A DNA stretch of 64,000 bases from AEGEAN-183 sp045563675 (lineage in GTDB: Bacteria > Pseudomonadota > Gammaproteobacteria > Magnimaribacterales > Magnimaribacteraceae), in contig JBJLIX010000001.1 of assembly GCA_045563675.1 (NCBI GenBank), forward strand, positions 744,001 through 808,000. The letters run 5' to 3'. The position numbers and the translations under genes were made by a program. Below are positions 17,106-26,328 of the stretch, in pieces. How positions within the stretch are numbered: position 1 is the first letter of the stretch; the number at the start of each line of letters is the position of its first letter. The notes under the pieces were generated by a model. That model saw only the letters and a program-made list of their open reading frames with translations. It ran no database searches and was not told the origin of the DNA.

Positions 17106-19010
17106 ATGAAACACCCACTAGACCAGATTAGCGCAGAGGAAATAAAAAACGCAGTTGACTTATGTCGATCTTATAAAGGCTTCGATGAGAACGCCTTGTT
17201 TGTAAACATTAGTCTTATTGAACCAGAGAAAGATTATGTTAGAACTTATAAGGGAGGCGAAGATTTTCCAAGAAATTTAAAGATTAGAGGAATTGATTCT
17301 AATAACGATGGGGGATTTGTAGCGATTGTTGATATGAAGGCCAATAAGATTATTAGTTTGGAGAGAGTTTCACAGGAAGCTCAAGTTACCTACAACATGA
17401 CAGAAATTTTTATGGCACAAGAATTAACGAAGGCTAATCAAGATTATCAAGAAGCTTTAAAGAAAAGAGGAATAACCGATTTAGACCTTGTTCAAATAGA
17501 TCCTTGGCCAGGAGGAGGGATAGTTCACGATACTATTAAGCCAGGGCATAGAGCCCTAAAGACAATTTCTTTTTTAAGAGAGGATGAATCAGATAATGCT
17601 TATGCTAAGCCTATAACAGGAGTCATTTCCCATGTAGATTTAACAATACAAGAGGTTACTCATGTTGAAGATCATGGGGTAGTTGAAATGCCTAAAGCAC
17701 ACGGCAGGTATGATGCAGATTCTCAACCTGAGCTTAGAGAACACCCAAAGAAGATTGAGATTACACAACCAGAAGGACCTGGCTTTAATATAGAAGGAAA
17801 TCTTCTTAGTTGGGAAGGTTGGCAAGTAAGAGTTTCGGTTAGCCCTGATGAAGGGCCTGTATTACATCAGTTATCTTTAGATGGAAGACCTATCCTTCAC
17901 AGGGTAGCACTTTCAGATATGGTAGTGCCTTATGGAACAGCAGACCCAATGCATAGCTGGAAGGCCGTGCATGACGGCACAGAATATGGCTTCGGAACTT
18001 TAGTTAATTCACTAACTTTGGGATGTGATTGTTTAGGAGAAATCCATTATTTGGACGCAAATATGCTTATGTTTGATGGTTCTGTTAATACTATAGAAAA
18101 TGCTATATGTATTCATGAAGAAGACTATGGAATCCTGTGGAAACATACAGACACGAACATGCTTGGAGCTAATGAGGTTAGGCGCTCAAGGAGATTAGTC
18201 ATAAGTTCAATTGCCACTATAGGTAATTATGATTATGGATTGTTTTGGTATTTGTATCTCGATGGCACCATTCAGTGTGAAGTTAAATTGACAGGTATAG
18301 TTGGAATAAGCACTTACGATGGTAATAGACATAGAGAAGATCAAGATTTTCGAATTACAGAAGAGTTAGTTTCGCCTATTCATCAACATTTATTTTGTGT
18401 AAGGCTAGATTGGGACCTGGAAGGTAGTAACAATCAATTATTTGAATCAAATGTTGAGACTTTACCTATCAGTGATGAGAATCCTGATGGAATACAACTA
18501 AGTGCTGTATCTAAGCATTTGACAAGAGAAAGCGAAGCTAAAAGAGATGTCTCGTCTTCTTCAAGTCGAGTTTGGAAAATTATTAATGCCAATAAAACTA
18601 ATTCTTTTGGAGTGCCAGTAGGTTATAAGTTACTACCCGGAAATACACCTGCCTTACTTGCTCACCCAGATTCACCTCCTGGTAAGAGAGCCTCTTTTTC
18701 AAAGCACAATTTATGGGCAACTCCTTTTCATAAGAACGAACAAGCTGCAGGTGGAGAATTTCCAGTCATGCATTCTGGGGAAGGAGGGCTAGATGATATC
18801 ACTTCTTCAGATAGAGATATTACAGAGTGTGATTTAGTAACTTGGTATACATTTGGACTTACCCACACTCCTCGACCAGAAGATTGGCCTGTTATGCCAG
18901 TGGAATATTGCGGTTTTCATCTAATACCAGTTGGTTTTTTTGATAAAAATCCTACCATTAACTTACCACCTTCATGTAAAAATAATAGTAAATCAAATAA
19001 AGGGAAATAG
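17106..19010 (+). CDS. Copper amine oxidase (topaquinone)
   Basis: 634 residues, normal for bacterial enzymes. The topaquinone precursor is Y375 in TIGNYDYG; the catalytic base is D290 in HDGTEYGFG; copper ligands are H426 and H428 (PIHQHLF) and H587 (GLTHTPRPEDWPVMP). GCDCLGEIHYLDA is also typical. No signal peptide is seen, so it is probably cytoplasmic. It oxidises primary amines to aldehydes with release of ammonia and hydrogen peroxide. It follows the kinase by 45 bases with its own ribosome binding site and precedes a glyoxalase II-like gene by 2 bases, suggesting a shared amine-degradation role. Confidence 0.95.
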   Translation: MKHPLDQISAEEIKNAVDLCRSYKGFDENALFVNISLIEPEKDYVRTYKGGEDFPRNLKIRGIDSNNDGGFVAIVDMKANKIISLERVSQEAQVTYNMTEIFMAQELTKANQDYQEALKKRGITDLDLVQIDPWPGGGIVHDTIKPGHRALKTISFLREDESDNAYAKPITGVISHVDLTIQEVTHVEDHGVVEMPKAHGRYDADSQPELREHPKKIEITQPEGPGFNIEGNLLSWEGWQVRVSVSPDEGPVLHQLSLDGRPILHRVALSDMVVPYGTADPMHSWKAVHDGTEYGFGTLVNSLTLGCDCLGEIHYLDANMLMFDGSVNTIENAICIHEEDYGILWKHTDTNMLGANEVRRSRRLVISSIATIGNYDYGLFWYLYLDGTIQCEVKLTGIVGISTYDGNRHREDQDFRITEELVSPIHQHLFCVRLDWDLEGSNNQLFESNVETLPISDENPDGIQLSAVSKHLTRESEAKRDVSSSSSRVWKIINANKTNSFGVPVGYKLLPGNTPALLAHPDSPPGKRASFSKHNLWATPFHKNEQAAGGEFPVMHSGEGGLDDITSSDRDITECDLVTWYTFGLTHTPRPEDWPVMPVEYCGFHLIPVGFFDKNPTINLPPSCKNNSKSNKGK

Positions 19011-19012
19011 AG

Positions 19013-19807
19013 ATGCTTATAGAACAGATTTGGACTGGAAACGCTTATAGGAATTTTAATTATCTTCTGGCTTGCAAAGAAACTGGGGAGGCTTTGGCAA
19101 TAGATCCTTTGGATTACGATAAATGCTTATCTAAAGCTAAAGATAAAGGCTGGGAAATCACACAAATACTTAATACGCATGAACATGGAGATCACACCGG
19201 AGGAAATCAACCTGTCATTGAAGCTACTGGAGCGAAGCTCATAGCCCATGAAAATGCTAGCGGTAAGATAGATGGCATGGATAGGGGTCTAAGTGCAGGT
19301 GATGTGGTTAAAGTAGGTAGTTCAGTTGAATTACTGGCGTTAGATACACCCGGTCATACCATGAGTCATATTTGTTTACTTTCGAAAACAGATACCCCGG
19401 CTTTATTTTCTGGAGATACCTTATTCAATGCAGGAGCGGGAAATTGCAGCGGTGGAGGACATCCCGAAGAGCTTTACGAAACCTTTGTTTCTCAACTAGA
19501 AAAATTACCTGAAACTACTTTGATATACCCCGGACATGATTATTTAACTAACAACTTAGGATTCACTTTAGATCGTGAACCGGATAATCAAGTAGCTTCA
19601 GAGTTGATGCAGCAGCTTGAAAACTCTCACGACCCAGATAACCCTCTAGTTACAGATCTTAAGAAAGAAAAAGAGATCAATACCTTTTTCCGTCTTCAAA
19701 ACCCTATGATAATTTCAGGTCTTAAAGACAGATTTTCTGATATGTCAGAAAATCCTTCATCAAAAGAAGTCTTTCTAAAGCTCAGAGAATTGAGAAATAG
19801 CTGGTAA
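19013..19807 (+). CDS. gloB: Hydroxyacylglutathione hydrolase-like MBL-fold enzyme
   Basis: 264 residues. The metallo-beta-lactamase dinuclear site is THEHGDHTGG (H56, H58, D60, H61), with LDTPGHTMSH, SGDTLFNAGAG and YPGHDY supplying the remaining ligands. The C-terminal helical region (NTFFRLQNP, then FLKLRELRN) matches glyoxalase II, which hydrolyses S-lactoylglutathione. It starts 2 bases after the amine oxidase stop, so it may handle aldehyde or thioester by-products of amine oxidation. A related MBL thioesterase is possible. Confidence 0.85.
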   Translation: MLIEQIWTGNAYRNFNYLLACKETGEALAIDPLDYDKCLSKAKDKGWEITQILNTHEHGDHTGGNQPVIEATGAKLIAHENASGKIDGMDRGLSAGDVVKVGSSVELLALDTPGHTMSHICLLSKTDTPALFSGDTLFNAGAGNCSGGGHPEELYETFVSQLEKLPETTLIYPGHDYLTNNLGFTLDREPDNQVASELMQQLENSHDPDNPLVTDLKKEKEINTFFRLQNPMIISGLKDRFSDMSENPSSKEVFLKLRELRNSW

Positions 19808-19818
19808 GAAGTTTTTAA

Positions 19819-20058
19819 TTAAAGACTTTTATGTGTTCCGTCGCAAAGGACTCCATTGGAACTATTTTTACATCCGCAAAAGAAAACTTCTTGATCTTCA
19901 TCAAATGTAACTTTTTCTGGTAAAAAGTCAGTTCCTTCATGTGAACCATCACAGAAAGGTTGTTTAGCGCTTAGGCCACATCGACACCAAAAGTAACTCT
20001 TATCTTGAACTACTGACTCTTTATACGGAAATTTTTGTGCAATTTTGGGTTCAGCCAT
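19819..20058 (-). CDS. CDGSH iron-sulfur domain protein with two clusters
   Basis: 79 residues with two copies of the C-x-C...CDG(S/T)H cluster-binding motif: CRCGLSAKQPFCDGSH and CGCKNSSNGVLCDGTH. Each motif supplies three Cys and one His to a 2Fe-2S cluster. These small redox proteins are common in bacteria, but their partners are rarely known. A GGAGAG ribosome binding site precedes the ATG on the minus strand. The gene converges with gloB, 11 bases away. Confidence 0.93.
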   Translation of the reverse strand: MAEPKIAQKFPYKESVVQDKSYFWCRCGLSAKQPFCDGSHEGTDFLPEKVTFDEDQEVFFCGCKNSSNGVLCDGTHKSL

Positions 20059-20162
20059 AATCTCTCCTAGTATTTAGGCGGAAACATAACACAATTAAAT
20101 TAAAAAAATTCTAATGAAAATGGGAATAATTCTCAGAACGTTTCTCAAATAAACCAGAATAA

Positions 20163-21614
20163 TTAAATTTCATAATTAGGAGGAACTCTAAAACCACCAC
20201 GAACATCCCTAATAATTTTGGAAACTTCAATACAAGTTTTATCTTCTAAGTAAGGACCAGTAACTTGAAGGCCAACAGGTAAGCCTGACTCTGTTAGGCC
20301 TATAGGAGTACTAGTACTAGGAAGGTTGGCCATTACAGCCGGTCCTGCCCATAAGGTTGAGTCCCAATACTCTCTTTCCTTGCCATTAATCGTAAGGCTT
20401 CTTTCAGCAAAGGGTCTGTGATCATGTTTAAGAGCTGGCTGGACACAAACCGGGCATAAAATTACATCATAGTTCTCAAAAAAAGCTCTCCATTGTTGTC
20501 TCATAAATTGTCTCCTAGCGTTTACTAGAACCCAATCTCTGTAAAGTAAAGAAGCCCCTCTAGCAGTTTTTGCCATTGAGGACATGTCATCATCTTTTAC
20601 AGTTTTAGCAATCTCATCAATGAGATCAAGAGTTTCTTGAGGAGCTCCAGCAAGCATAAGAGGATTAAGCAGTTTGCTGTAGACATCATCTGAATCTTTA
20701 AAAGAAAATGGAGGTGTGGCATTTTCAATATTTGCTCCAGCCGATTTCAGGTCTTCCACTGTAGCTGATATTAATTTAGAGGTTTCAGAATCCACTTCAG
20801 CATAATCCTCTTCAGGCCAAACAGCTATTTTTAGATCCTCAATTTTTTTTGATCTAGCTTCAGGAAGTTTAAAACTCCAAGCAATATTATCTTGTCCCTG
20901 TGGGGCGGCCAGAATATCCATTGCAATCTCTATGTCTTCAGGTGATCTTGCTAGAGGACCTGCAACCGATAAACCATTGCCCGTAGAGATATGACCTGGA
21001 GGAGGAGGAAGGTGTCCTACTTCTGAAACAATGTTGTAACTGGGTTTATGGCCATAGAGTCCACAAAAGTGAGCAGGGGTTCGAATCGAACCACCGATAT
21101 CTGAACCTAATTCCAAAGGCGACATTCCGGAAGCTAGTGAAGCAGCTGATCCACCTGAAGATCCGCCTGGTGTTCTTTCATGATCCCAAGGGTTATTGGT
21201 TACTCCATAGATTTCGTTATAACTTTGTATGTCGGAAGAATTAAGGGGTACATTGGTTTTTCCAAAAATAATTGCGCCTGCATCAACCAAGTGCTGCACC
21301 GCTTCAGCGTTTTTTTCAGGAACATTGTCTTTCCATAGTGGGTTTCCCCCTGTGGACACTAGTCCTTCTACGGAATAAGCATCCTTGATTGTCATGGGCA
21401 AGCCATGCAATGGTCCGATGTCTTCACCCTTGGACAAAGCTTCATCTGCTTTTTTTGCTTTATCCATAGCTCTTTCTGCGTCTAAAGCAACAATGGCATT
21501 AAGATCTGGATTCACTTGCTCGACTCTTTTTAGTAAAGTTTCTAAGAGCTCTACAGATGACAATTCCTTGTTCTTTATAAGGTCTACTAATTCGTGTGTA
21601 TTCTTGTATATCAT
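20163..21614 (-). CDS. Amidase signature family enzyme
   Basis: 483 residues. The Ser-cisSer-Lys triad is visible: K77 (PMTIKDAYS), S153 (TPGGSSGGSAA) and S176 (GSDIGGSIRTP). The length and the C-terminal NLPSTSTPIGLTESGLPVGL are standard for the family. It is a soluble enzyme hydrolysing an amide of unknown nature. It is not GatA: the context lacks gatB/gatC. It is a monocistronic minus-strand gene with its own AAGGAGAG ribosome binding site. Confidence 0.93.
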   Translation of the reverse strand: MIYKNTHELVDLIKNKELSSVELLETLLKRVEQVNPDLNAIVALDAERAMDKAKKADEALSKGEDIGPLHGLPMTIKDAYSVEGLVSTGGNPLWKDNVPEKNAEAVQHLVDAGAIIFGKTNVPLNSSDIQSYNEIYGVTNNPWDHERTPGGSSGGSAASLASGMSPLELGSDIGGSIRTPAHFCGLYGHKPSYNIVSEVGHLPPPPGHISTGNGLSVAGPLARSPEDIEIAMDILAAPQGQDNIAWSFKLPEARSKKIEDLKIAVWPEEDYAEVDSETSKLISATVEDLKSAGANIENATPPFSFKDSDDVYSKLLNPLMLAGAPQETLDLIDEIAKTVKDDDMSSMAKTARGASLLYRDWVLVNARRQFMRQQWRAFFENYDVILCPVCVQPALKHDHRPFAERSLTINGKEREYWDSTLWAGPAVMANLPSTSTPIGLTESGLPVGLQVTGPYLEDKTCIEVSKIIRDVRGGFRVPPNYEI

Positions 21615-21703
21615 TTCCTATCTCTCCTTAACTTAATCTATCACCAACAGACTTTTAATCAAGCTAAAGGTTATTTGTATAATGACCCTAAGAAGAGAAT
21701 AAA

Positions 21704-22246
21704 TTGGCTATACATAAGATCATAAAAATGGGCAATCCCTTACTTAGGGAAGAAGCAATTCCGTTTAGTCTAGAAGAGATAGCTTCAAATGAAACTAAGG
21801 AGCTGGTTCAAAGCATGTGGGATACCATGGACGAGTATGGTGGAATCGGTCTAGCTGCACCGCAAATAGGGATTTCTAAACAACTCGCAATAATTAGAAT
21901 AGATGAGGACAATGAAAGATATCCTGATTCGGATGAATCTGAGGAATTTGTTATTTTTAATCCAAAGATTACTCCCTTAGATGAAACGCTCCAAGGGTTT
22001 TGGGAGGGCTGTTTGAGTGTGCCGGGTTTAAGAGGTGTAGTTTTTAGACCCAGAAAAGTGCAAATTGATTATTTAGATGAATCTGCGAAAAATAAATCTT
22101 TCATTGCTGAAGATTTTTTAGCTACAGTCTTCCAACACGAATTAGATCATCTTTTTGGGAAATTGTTTATTGATAGAATGGAAGATATAAGTTCTTTAGC
22201 TTTTGAAGATGAGTTGATTTTATCGGAAGAAGAAAAGGATTTATAA
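21704..22246 (+). CDS. def: Peptide deformylase
   Basis: 180 residues. All three motifs are intact: GIGLAAPQIG (residues 47-56), EGCLSVPG with metal ligand C103, and QHELDH with H145, E146 and H149. It removes the formyl group from nascent proteins. The start is TTG; the resulting MAIHKIIKMGNPLLR matches the usual N-terminus better than the internal ATG at 21728. It is not beside fmt, the common def neighbour, but begins a plus-strand run with an ADP-ribosylglycohydrolase 14 bases later, so it may be a second copy. Confidence 0.93.
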   Translation: MAIHKIIKMGNPLLREEAIPFSLEEIASNETKELVQSMWDTMDEYGGIGLAAPQIGISKQLAIIRIDEDNERYPDSDESEEFVIFNPKITPLDETLQGFWEGCLSVPGLRGVVFRPRKVQIDYLDESAKNKSFIAEDFLATVFQHELDHLFGKLFIDRMEDISSLAFEDELILSEEEKDL

Positions 22247-22260
22247 AAAGGGAGAAAAAA

Positions 22261-23328
22261 GTGGAAATAAAGAAAAGAATCAATGCTGCCTGGCAAGGAA
22301 GGATATCTGGTTGTCTATTAGGGAAGCCAGTTGAAATGATGTCAATGAGGGAAGGTCAACAGTATTTAAATAAATTTCTAAATGAAGCTCAATCTTTTCC
22401 TTTAAGAGATTACATAAATTATGTTGAGCATGACTACATAAGAGGGGTTAATAAAAGCTGCATGAAGGATAGGATTGAGAAAGCAGAAATTGATGATGAC
22501 ATAACTTATACCGTCTTGAGCCTAATGATGCTAGAACGACACGGTATTGAATTGAAAAGTGAAGATGTTGCTAGAACTTGGTTAAATTTATTACCTGCAG
22601 GAGCAACATTTACCGCTGAAAGAGAGGCCTACTTAAATATTATGAAACATGCAGATATGTCTTTCCAATTCGGTGGACCTGGGAAATTTAAAATATCTGA
22701 AATCAATGACAATGAATACAACGACTGGATAGGGGCGCAAATAAGAATAGATTTATATGGTTGGGTTTTACCAGGTAAGCCCGGGTTGGCTTCTAGTCTA
22801 GCCAGGCAAGATGCCATGCTTTCTCATAGAAGAAATGGTGTGGAATGTTCAGCTTTCATAGCTGCGTTAGCAGCTTTAATTCCTATAAATGAGGATAAGT
22901 TTTCTGCAGTTGAGACTGCTCTTGATTATATTGATAAAGACACTGAAACTTTTGAGGCAGTTAGGCTTGGTATTGAAAATACGAATAAAGACTTTACTCC
23001 TATAGCTGAAAAGTATGAAGGCATGTCTCCAGTACATAGTCTAAATAACCTTGCTCTAGTCGTTTGGGCTTTTTTATCATTTGATGATTATGATGCTGCA
23101 GTTGGAGAAGCGGTTAATGCTGGATGGGATACCGATTGTAATGGAGCAACCGTAGGAGGATTAATGGGAATGCATCTCTCAGAAATACCTCCAAAATGGT
23201 ATGAACCTTGGAATGGTCGAGTTTGTACTTCTATTTCTGGTTTAGGTGAACTTGTATTAGAAGATCTAGTTAATAGGACTATGTTATTAGTCTCTAAATT
23301 TTCAGACTTAGAAGATAAGAAGTTCTAG
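22261..23328 (+). CDS. ADP-ribosylglycohydrolase family protein
   Basis: 355 residues. The Mg-binding Asp cluster IDDDITYT (around residues 78-84) and the C-terminal NAGWDTDCNGATVGGLMG are diagnostic for the DraG/ARH fold, as is AAWQGRISGCLLGKPVE at the N-terminus. Members remove ADP-ribose from proteins or small molecules, or hydrolyse related N-ribosides. The GTG start has a strong GGGAG upstream. The next gene, a ribokinase-like kinase, starts 3 bases after the stop, suggesting that freed ribose or ribosyl is phosphorylated. Confidence 0.9.
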   Translation: MEIKKRINAAWQGRISGCLLGKPVEMMSMREGQQYLNKFLNEAQSFPLRDYINYVEHDYIRGVNKSCMKDRIEKAEIDDDITYTVLSLMMLERHGIELKSEDVARTWLNLLPAGATFTAEREAYLNIMKHADMSFQFGGPGKFKISEINDNEYNDWIGAQIRIDLYGWVLPGKPGLASSLARQDAMLSHRRNGVECSAFIAALAALIPINEDKFSAVETALDYIDKDTETFEAVRLGIENTNKDFTPIAEKYEGMSPVHSLNNLALVVWAFLSFDDYDAAVGEAVNAGWDTDCNGATVGGLMGMHLSEIPPKWYEPWNGRVCTSISGLGELVLEDLVNRTMLLVSKFSDLEDKKF

Positions 23329-23331
23329 TCC

Positions 23332-24240
23332 ATGTCTGAAGCTTTAGTTTTCGGAGGAGTAAACCTAGACCAAGTTGTTTATCTTCCTAGACCACCAAAA
23401 GAAGGAGAAACCCTAGAAGGAGAAAGCATACAAACTTTTTTAGGTGGAAAAGGGGCTAACCAAGCTGTTGCTCTGTCTAGGCTAGGAGCTTCTGTTGCCT
23501 TTGTTGGAAATGTTGGAGAAGATTCATTTGGTAATGAACTTTCTTCAATGCTTTCCGAAGAAAACATCGACCTTTCAATGTTAGGTTTAGTAAAAGAGAA
23601 TACTGGAACGGCATTGATCAATGTATTTGAAAGTTCGGATAATCAAATCGTCTATATTCCAGGTGCTAATAAATCTACCAGCCATAAACAGGTAACCACA
23701 GAATTCTTAGAAAAAGCATTAGTAGTAGTAAGTCAGATGGAAGTTAATAGCGAAGAAGTTGATCAGCTATTTAGGAAGTCTAAATCCAGTAAATGTATAA
23801 ATATTCTAAATGTAGCTCCTTACAGAAAACCTAGTAAAACCCTTGTTGAAAATACAGATTTTCTAGTTTTTAACGAATTAGAATTCTCTCTTTTTAGCGG
23901 GTTAGAGAATTCGATGCCACTTGATATCGATACAATAAATGGAGCATTAAAAGATCAAAATTTTATTAATGAAACTGCAGTTATTGTAACTTTGGGAGAA
24001 AGGGGGTTGGTTTATTTACATAATAATCATTTTGAGTGTATAGAAGCACATAAAGTAAAAGCAATAGACTCGGTAGGTTCTGGAGATTGTTTTGTTGGTG
24101 CACTGTCTTTTTCTTTATTAAAGGGCTTGAATTTAAAAGAATCTTGCGAATTTGCTAATAAGGCGGCTTCAATCTCAGTAACCAGAAAAGGGGCTGCAGC
24201 TTCAATGCCTCGGACGGAAGAGGTTGAGAATCTTACTTAA
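23332..24240 (+). CDS. Ribokinase-like PfkB-family sugar kinase
   Basis: 302 residues. The PfkB signatures are GGKGANQAVALSRLGA (residues 38-53) and the catalytic DSVGSGDCFVGALS, with the Asp in GSGDC as base. The sequence is nearest in feel to ribokinase. It is tightly linked to the upstream ADP-ribosylglycohydrolase, and a nucleoside hydrolase lies 1 kb downstream on the other strand, so ribose is a sensible substrate guess. Confidence 0.9.
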   Translation: MSEALVFGGVNLDQVVYLPRPPKEGETLEGESIQTFLGGKGANQAVALSRLGASVAFVGNVGEDSFGNELSSMLSEENIDLSMLGLVKENTGTALINVFESSDNQIVYIPGANKSTSHKQVTTEFLEKALVVVSQMEVNSEEVDQLFRKSKSSKCINILNVAPYRKPSKTLVENTDFLVFNELEFSLFSGLENSMPLDIDTINGALKDQNFINETAVIVTLGERGLVYLHNNHFECIEAHKVKAIDSVGSGDCFVGALSFSLLKGLNLKESCEFANKAASISVTRKGAAASMPRTEEVENLT

Positions 24241-24269
24241 TTTACTTAACCTAATTATTTGAGGGTGAT

Positions 24270-25265
24270 ATGGAAAGTAGTTTTAATGTTGAAATAGAGT
24301 ACAAACATGTAACTCGCTTCAAACCAGGCTCTAAAGAAAGTAAGGAGTATTTAGAGAGGGAAGGCTATGTTGTTCTCAAAGAAACCTTAACAAAACAACA
24401 AGCAGGTAAAACTCTAAATCTGTTATGGGATTATCTAGAAGAATTAGACACTGGAATTGATAGAAAGGACCCTAAAACTTGGGATGACGATCGTTGGCCT
24501 ACAGCGGCACATGGAGGAATTCTACCTAGCTATGGTATAGGGCATTCTAAATCTCAATGGTATTTAAGGAGCATTCCTAATGTAAAGAAAGCTTTTGCAA
24601 AAATTTGGGGAACGGAAGACCTGCTGACAAGTTTTGACGGAGTTTCATTATGGAGGCCTTGGAATATAAACCCTCAATGGAAAACAGAATCTGGACAAAC
24701 CTGGTTTCATATAGATCAACATCCCATTTCAAGACCAGGAAAGCAATGTGTTCAGGGTTTAGTTAATCTATTGCCTACGTCAGAAGAGATAGGAGGGAAT
24801 GTAATGGTTCCCGGCTCTCATAAGTTTTTCAAGAATATACCTCAAGAATATGAAGAAAGGTTGGCTAAACTTCCGTTAGGTGTTGATCATTTTAGATTTC
24901 CCAATGATGATCCCAAACTTTCTTCTCAGAAACCAATTATGTGTCATATGGAAGTTGGAGATATGTTGCTTTGGGATTCTAGAACAATTCATTGCAGTAA
25001 TTCAGGTACTAGCTTGAGTAAGGGAACAAAAGAACTTATCAGAGCTGCTTCTTTAATCTGCATGATGCCTAAAGAGAAATCTAACTCAGAAGTCATAAAG
25101 AGAAGAAGGGAGGCAGTTAAGAAAGTCATCTCAACCACAAATTGGTCTGATAAGTTTAGAAATGCAGATGAGTTTCCTATAATCTTAGAAGCAAATGATA
25201 GGGGAAAATACAAGTGGCCTGATAAACCGAATCTTTCTGCTTACCAAAAAGATTTAGTGGGATAG
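24270..25265 (+). CDS. Phytanoyl-CoA dioxygenase (PhyH) family protein, 331 aa
   Basis: Third PhyH-type Fe(II)/2-oxoglutarate oxygenase in the window. Iron ligands are H147-I-D149 (WFHIDQHPISRPGKQCVQG) and H241 (LLWDSRTIHCSNSG), with R258 as the likely 2-oxoglutarate anchor. GNVMVPGSHKFF is the conserved strand between them. It lies 29 bases after the ribokinase-like gene and next to a convergent nucleoside hydrolase, so a nucleoside- or sugar-derived substrate is possible but unproven. Confidence 0.87.
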   Translation: MESSFNVEIEYKHVTRFKPGSKESKEYLEREGYVVLKETLTKQQAGKTLNLLWDYLEELDTGIDRKDPKTWDDDRWPTAAHGGILPSYGIGHSKSQWYLRSIPNVKKAFAKIWGTEDLLTSFDGVSLWRPWNINPQWKTESGQTWFHIDQHPISRPGKQCVQGLVNLLPTSEEIGGNVMVPGSHKFFKNIPQEYEERLAKLPLGVDHFRFPNDDPKLSSQKPIMCHMEVGDMLLWDSRTIHCSNSGTSLSKGTKELIRAASLICMMPKEKSNSEVIKRRREAVKKVISTTNWSDKFRNADEFPIILEANDRGKYKWPDKPNLSAYQKDLVG

Positions 25266-25274
25266 GTGTAATGT

Positions 25275-26249
25275 CTATAAGTTCTTTAGGTAGTCAATAA
25301 CCCTTTCTTTAAATAACTTATTAAACTTTTTAACGTCTAATTCCAATGCTACTTTTGTATTAGGCTTTAAATTCAAGATCTTACCGAAAATAGATTCATT
25401 GAATTCACAGACAGTCTCTCCAGAAGTATATCTGCCCTGAGTTTCAACACTAACGTGAGCATCCTCAAAAGTTAGTATTTCCGGATTAAAAACACTAGCC
25501 ATAGCCAATGAATCATATAAATGAAGTCCTTCATCGCTTACTAAATTACTTCTAACATTAATCCAGGGTTCAACAGACTCCTTAACAAAATTACAGAAAG
25601 GATGTTTATTTTCTCCAATAGAAATCATTTCTTTTTTACTCATTCTAGTTTTATGGCAAACATCTAGAGGAACCATACTAATAGGTATGCCTGATCTAAA
25701 AACCATATCTGCAGCTTCTGGATCAGCCCAGACATTAAATTCAGCAGCTGGAGTAACATTTCCTGGAACTTTAGCTGAACCAGCCATCATAGTTATCTTA
25801 TTAATGTGGTTAGCTACATCGGGATATTCCTTTAAAGCAATGGCTATATTTGTTAATGGTCCTATAGTTACTAGTTCCACTTCTCCAGAATTATCTTTGC
25901 AGGTCTTATAAATAAATGTTGCTGCATCCTCTTCTTGCTCTGGCTTTAGTAAGGGAGTTATTTGTTCCATCTCTTCTCTTTGGCTTAGCCACTTTCTCTC
26001 TTTACTTCTTTTATTGTCGAAGGTGTTTGGTGGACCTGATCTAAGAGGTATATCTCGCTTGAATTGGTCTAATAAATAAGCTGCATTACTATATCCTCTC
26101 TCTACAGGAACATTACCCTGTACTGTTGTAATGCCTAGAATTTCTAATTCAGAAGAATTTAAAGCCATCATAATGGCGAAGCAGTCTTCTGGGTCTCCAC
26201 CTTTTGTTCCCATTGCAGGGTCTGTATCAATAATAATCTTCTTTTTCAT
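25275..26249 (-). CDS. Inosine-uridine-type nucleoside hydrolase
   Basis: 324 residues. The N-terminal Asp-rich calcium site begins IIIDTDPAMG but carries a short insertion before GGDPEDCFAI, where the classical form is DTDPGxDD. The central VTIGPLTNIAIAL and MAGSA plus NVWADPEAA segments are typical, as is a late HLYDSLAMA. The family hydrolyses the N-glycosidic bond of ribonucleosides. The insertion is known in some subgroups (recalled), so activity is still likely, but specificity is unclear. It is convergent with the PhyH gene and divergent from the carboxylesterase. Confidence 0.87.
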   Translation of the reverse strand: MKKKIIIDTDPAMGTKGGDPEDCFAIMMALNSSELEILGITTVQGNVPVERGYSNAAYLLDQFKRDIPLRSGPPNTFDNKRSKERKWLSQREEMEQITPLLKPEQEEDAATFIYKTCKDNSGEVELVTIGPLTNIAIALKEYPDVANHINKITMMAGSAKVPGNVTPAAEFNVWADPEAADMVFRSGIPISMVPLDVCHKTRMSKKEMISIGENKHPFCNFVKESVEPWINVRSNLVSDEGLHLYDSLAMASVFNPEILTFEDAHVSVETQGRYTSGETVCEFNESIFGKILNLKPNTKVALELDVKKFNKLFKERVIDYLKNL

Positions 26250-26328
26250 TGTTAAAATTAGTTCTAAATATAATGTTAACTGTTAATTAAATTTAGAGTT
26301 AGACTTATTAAGTTATTAGGAGAAATTT

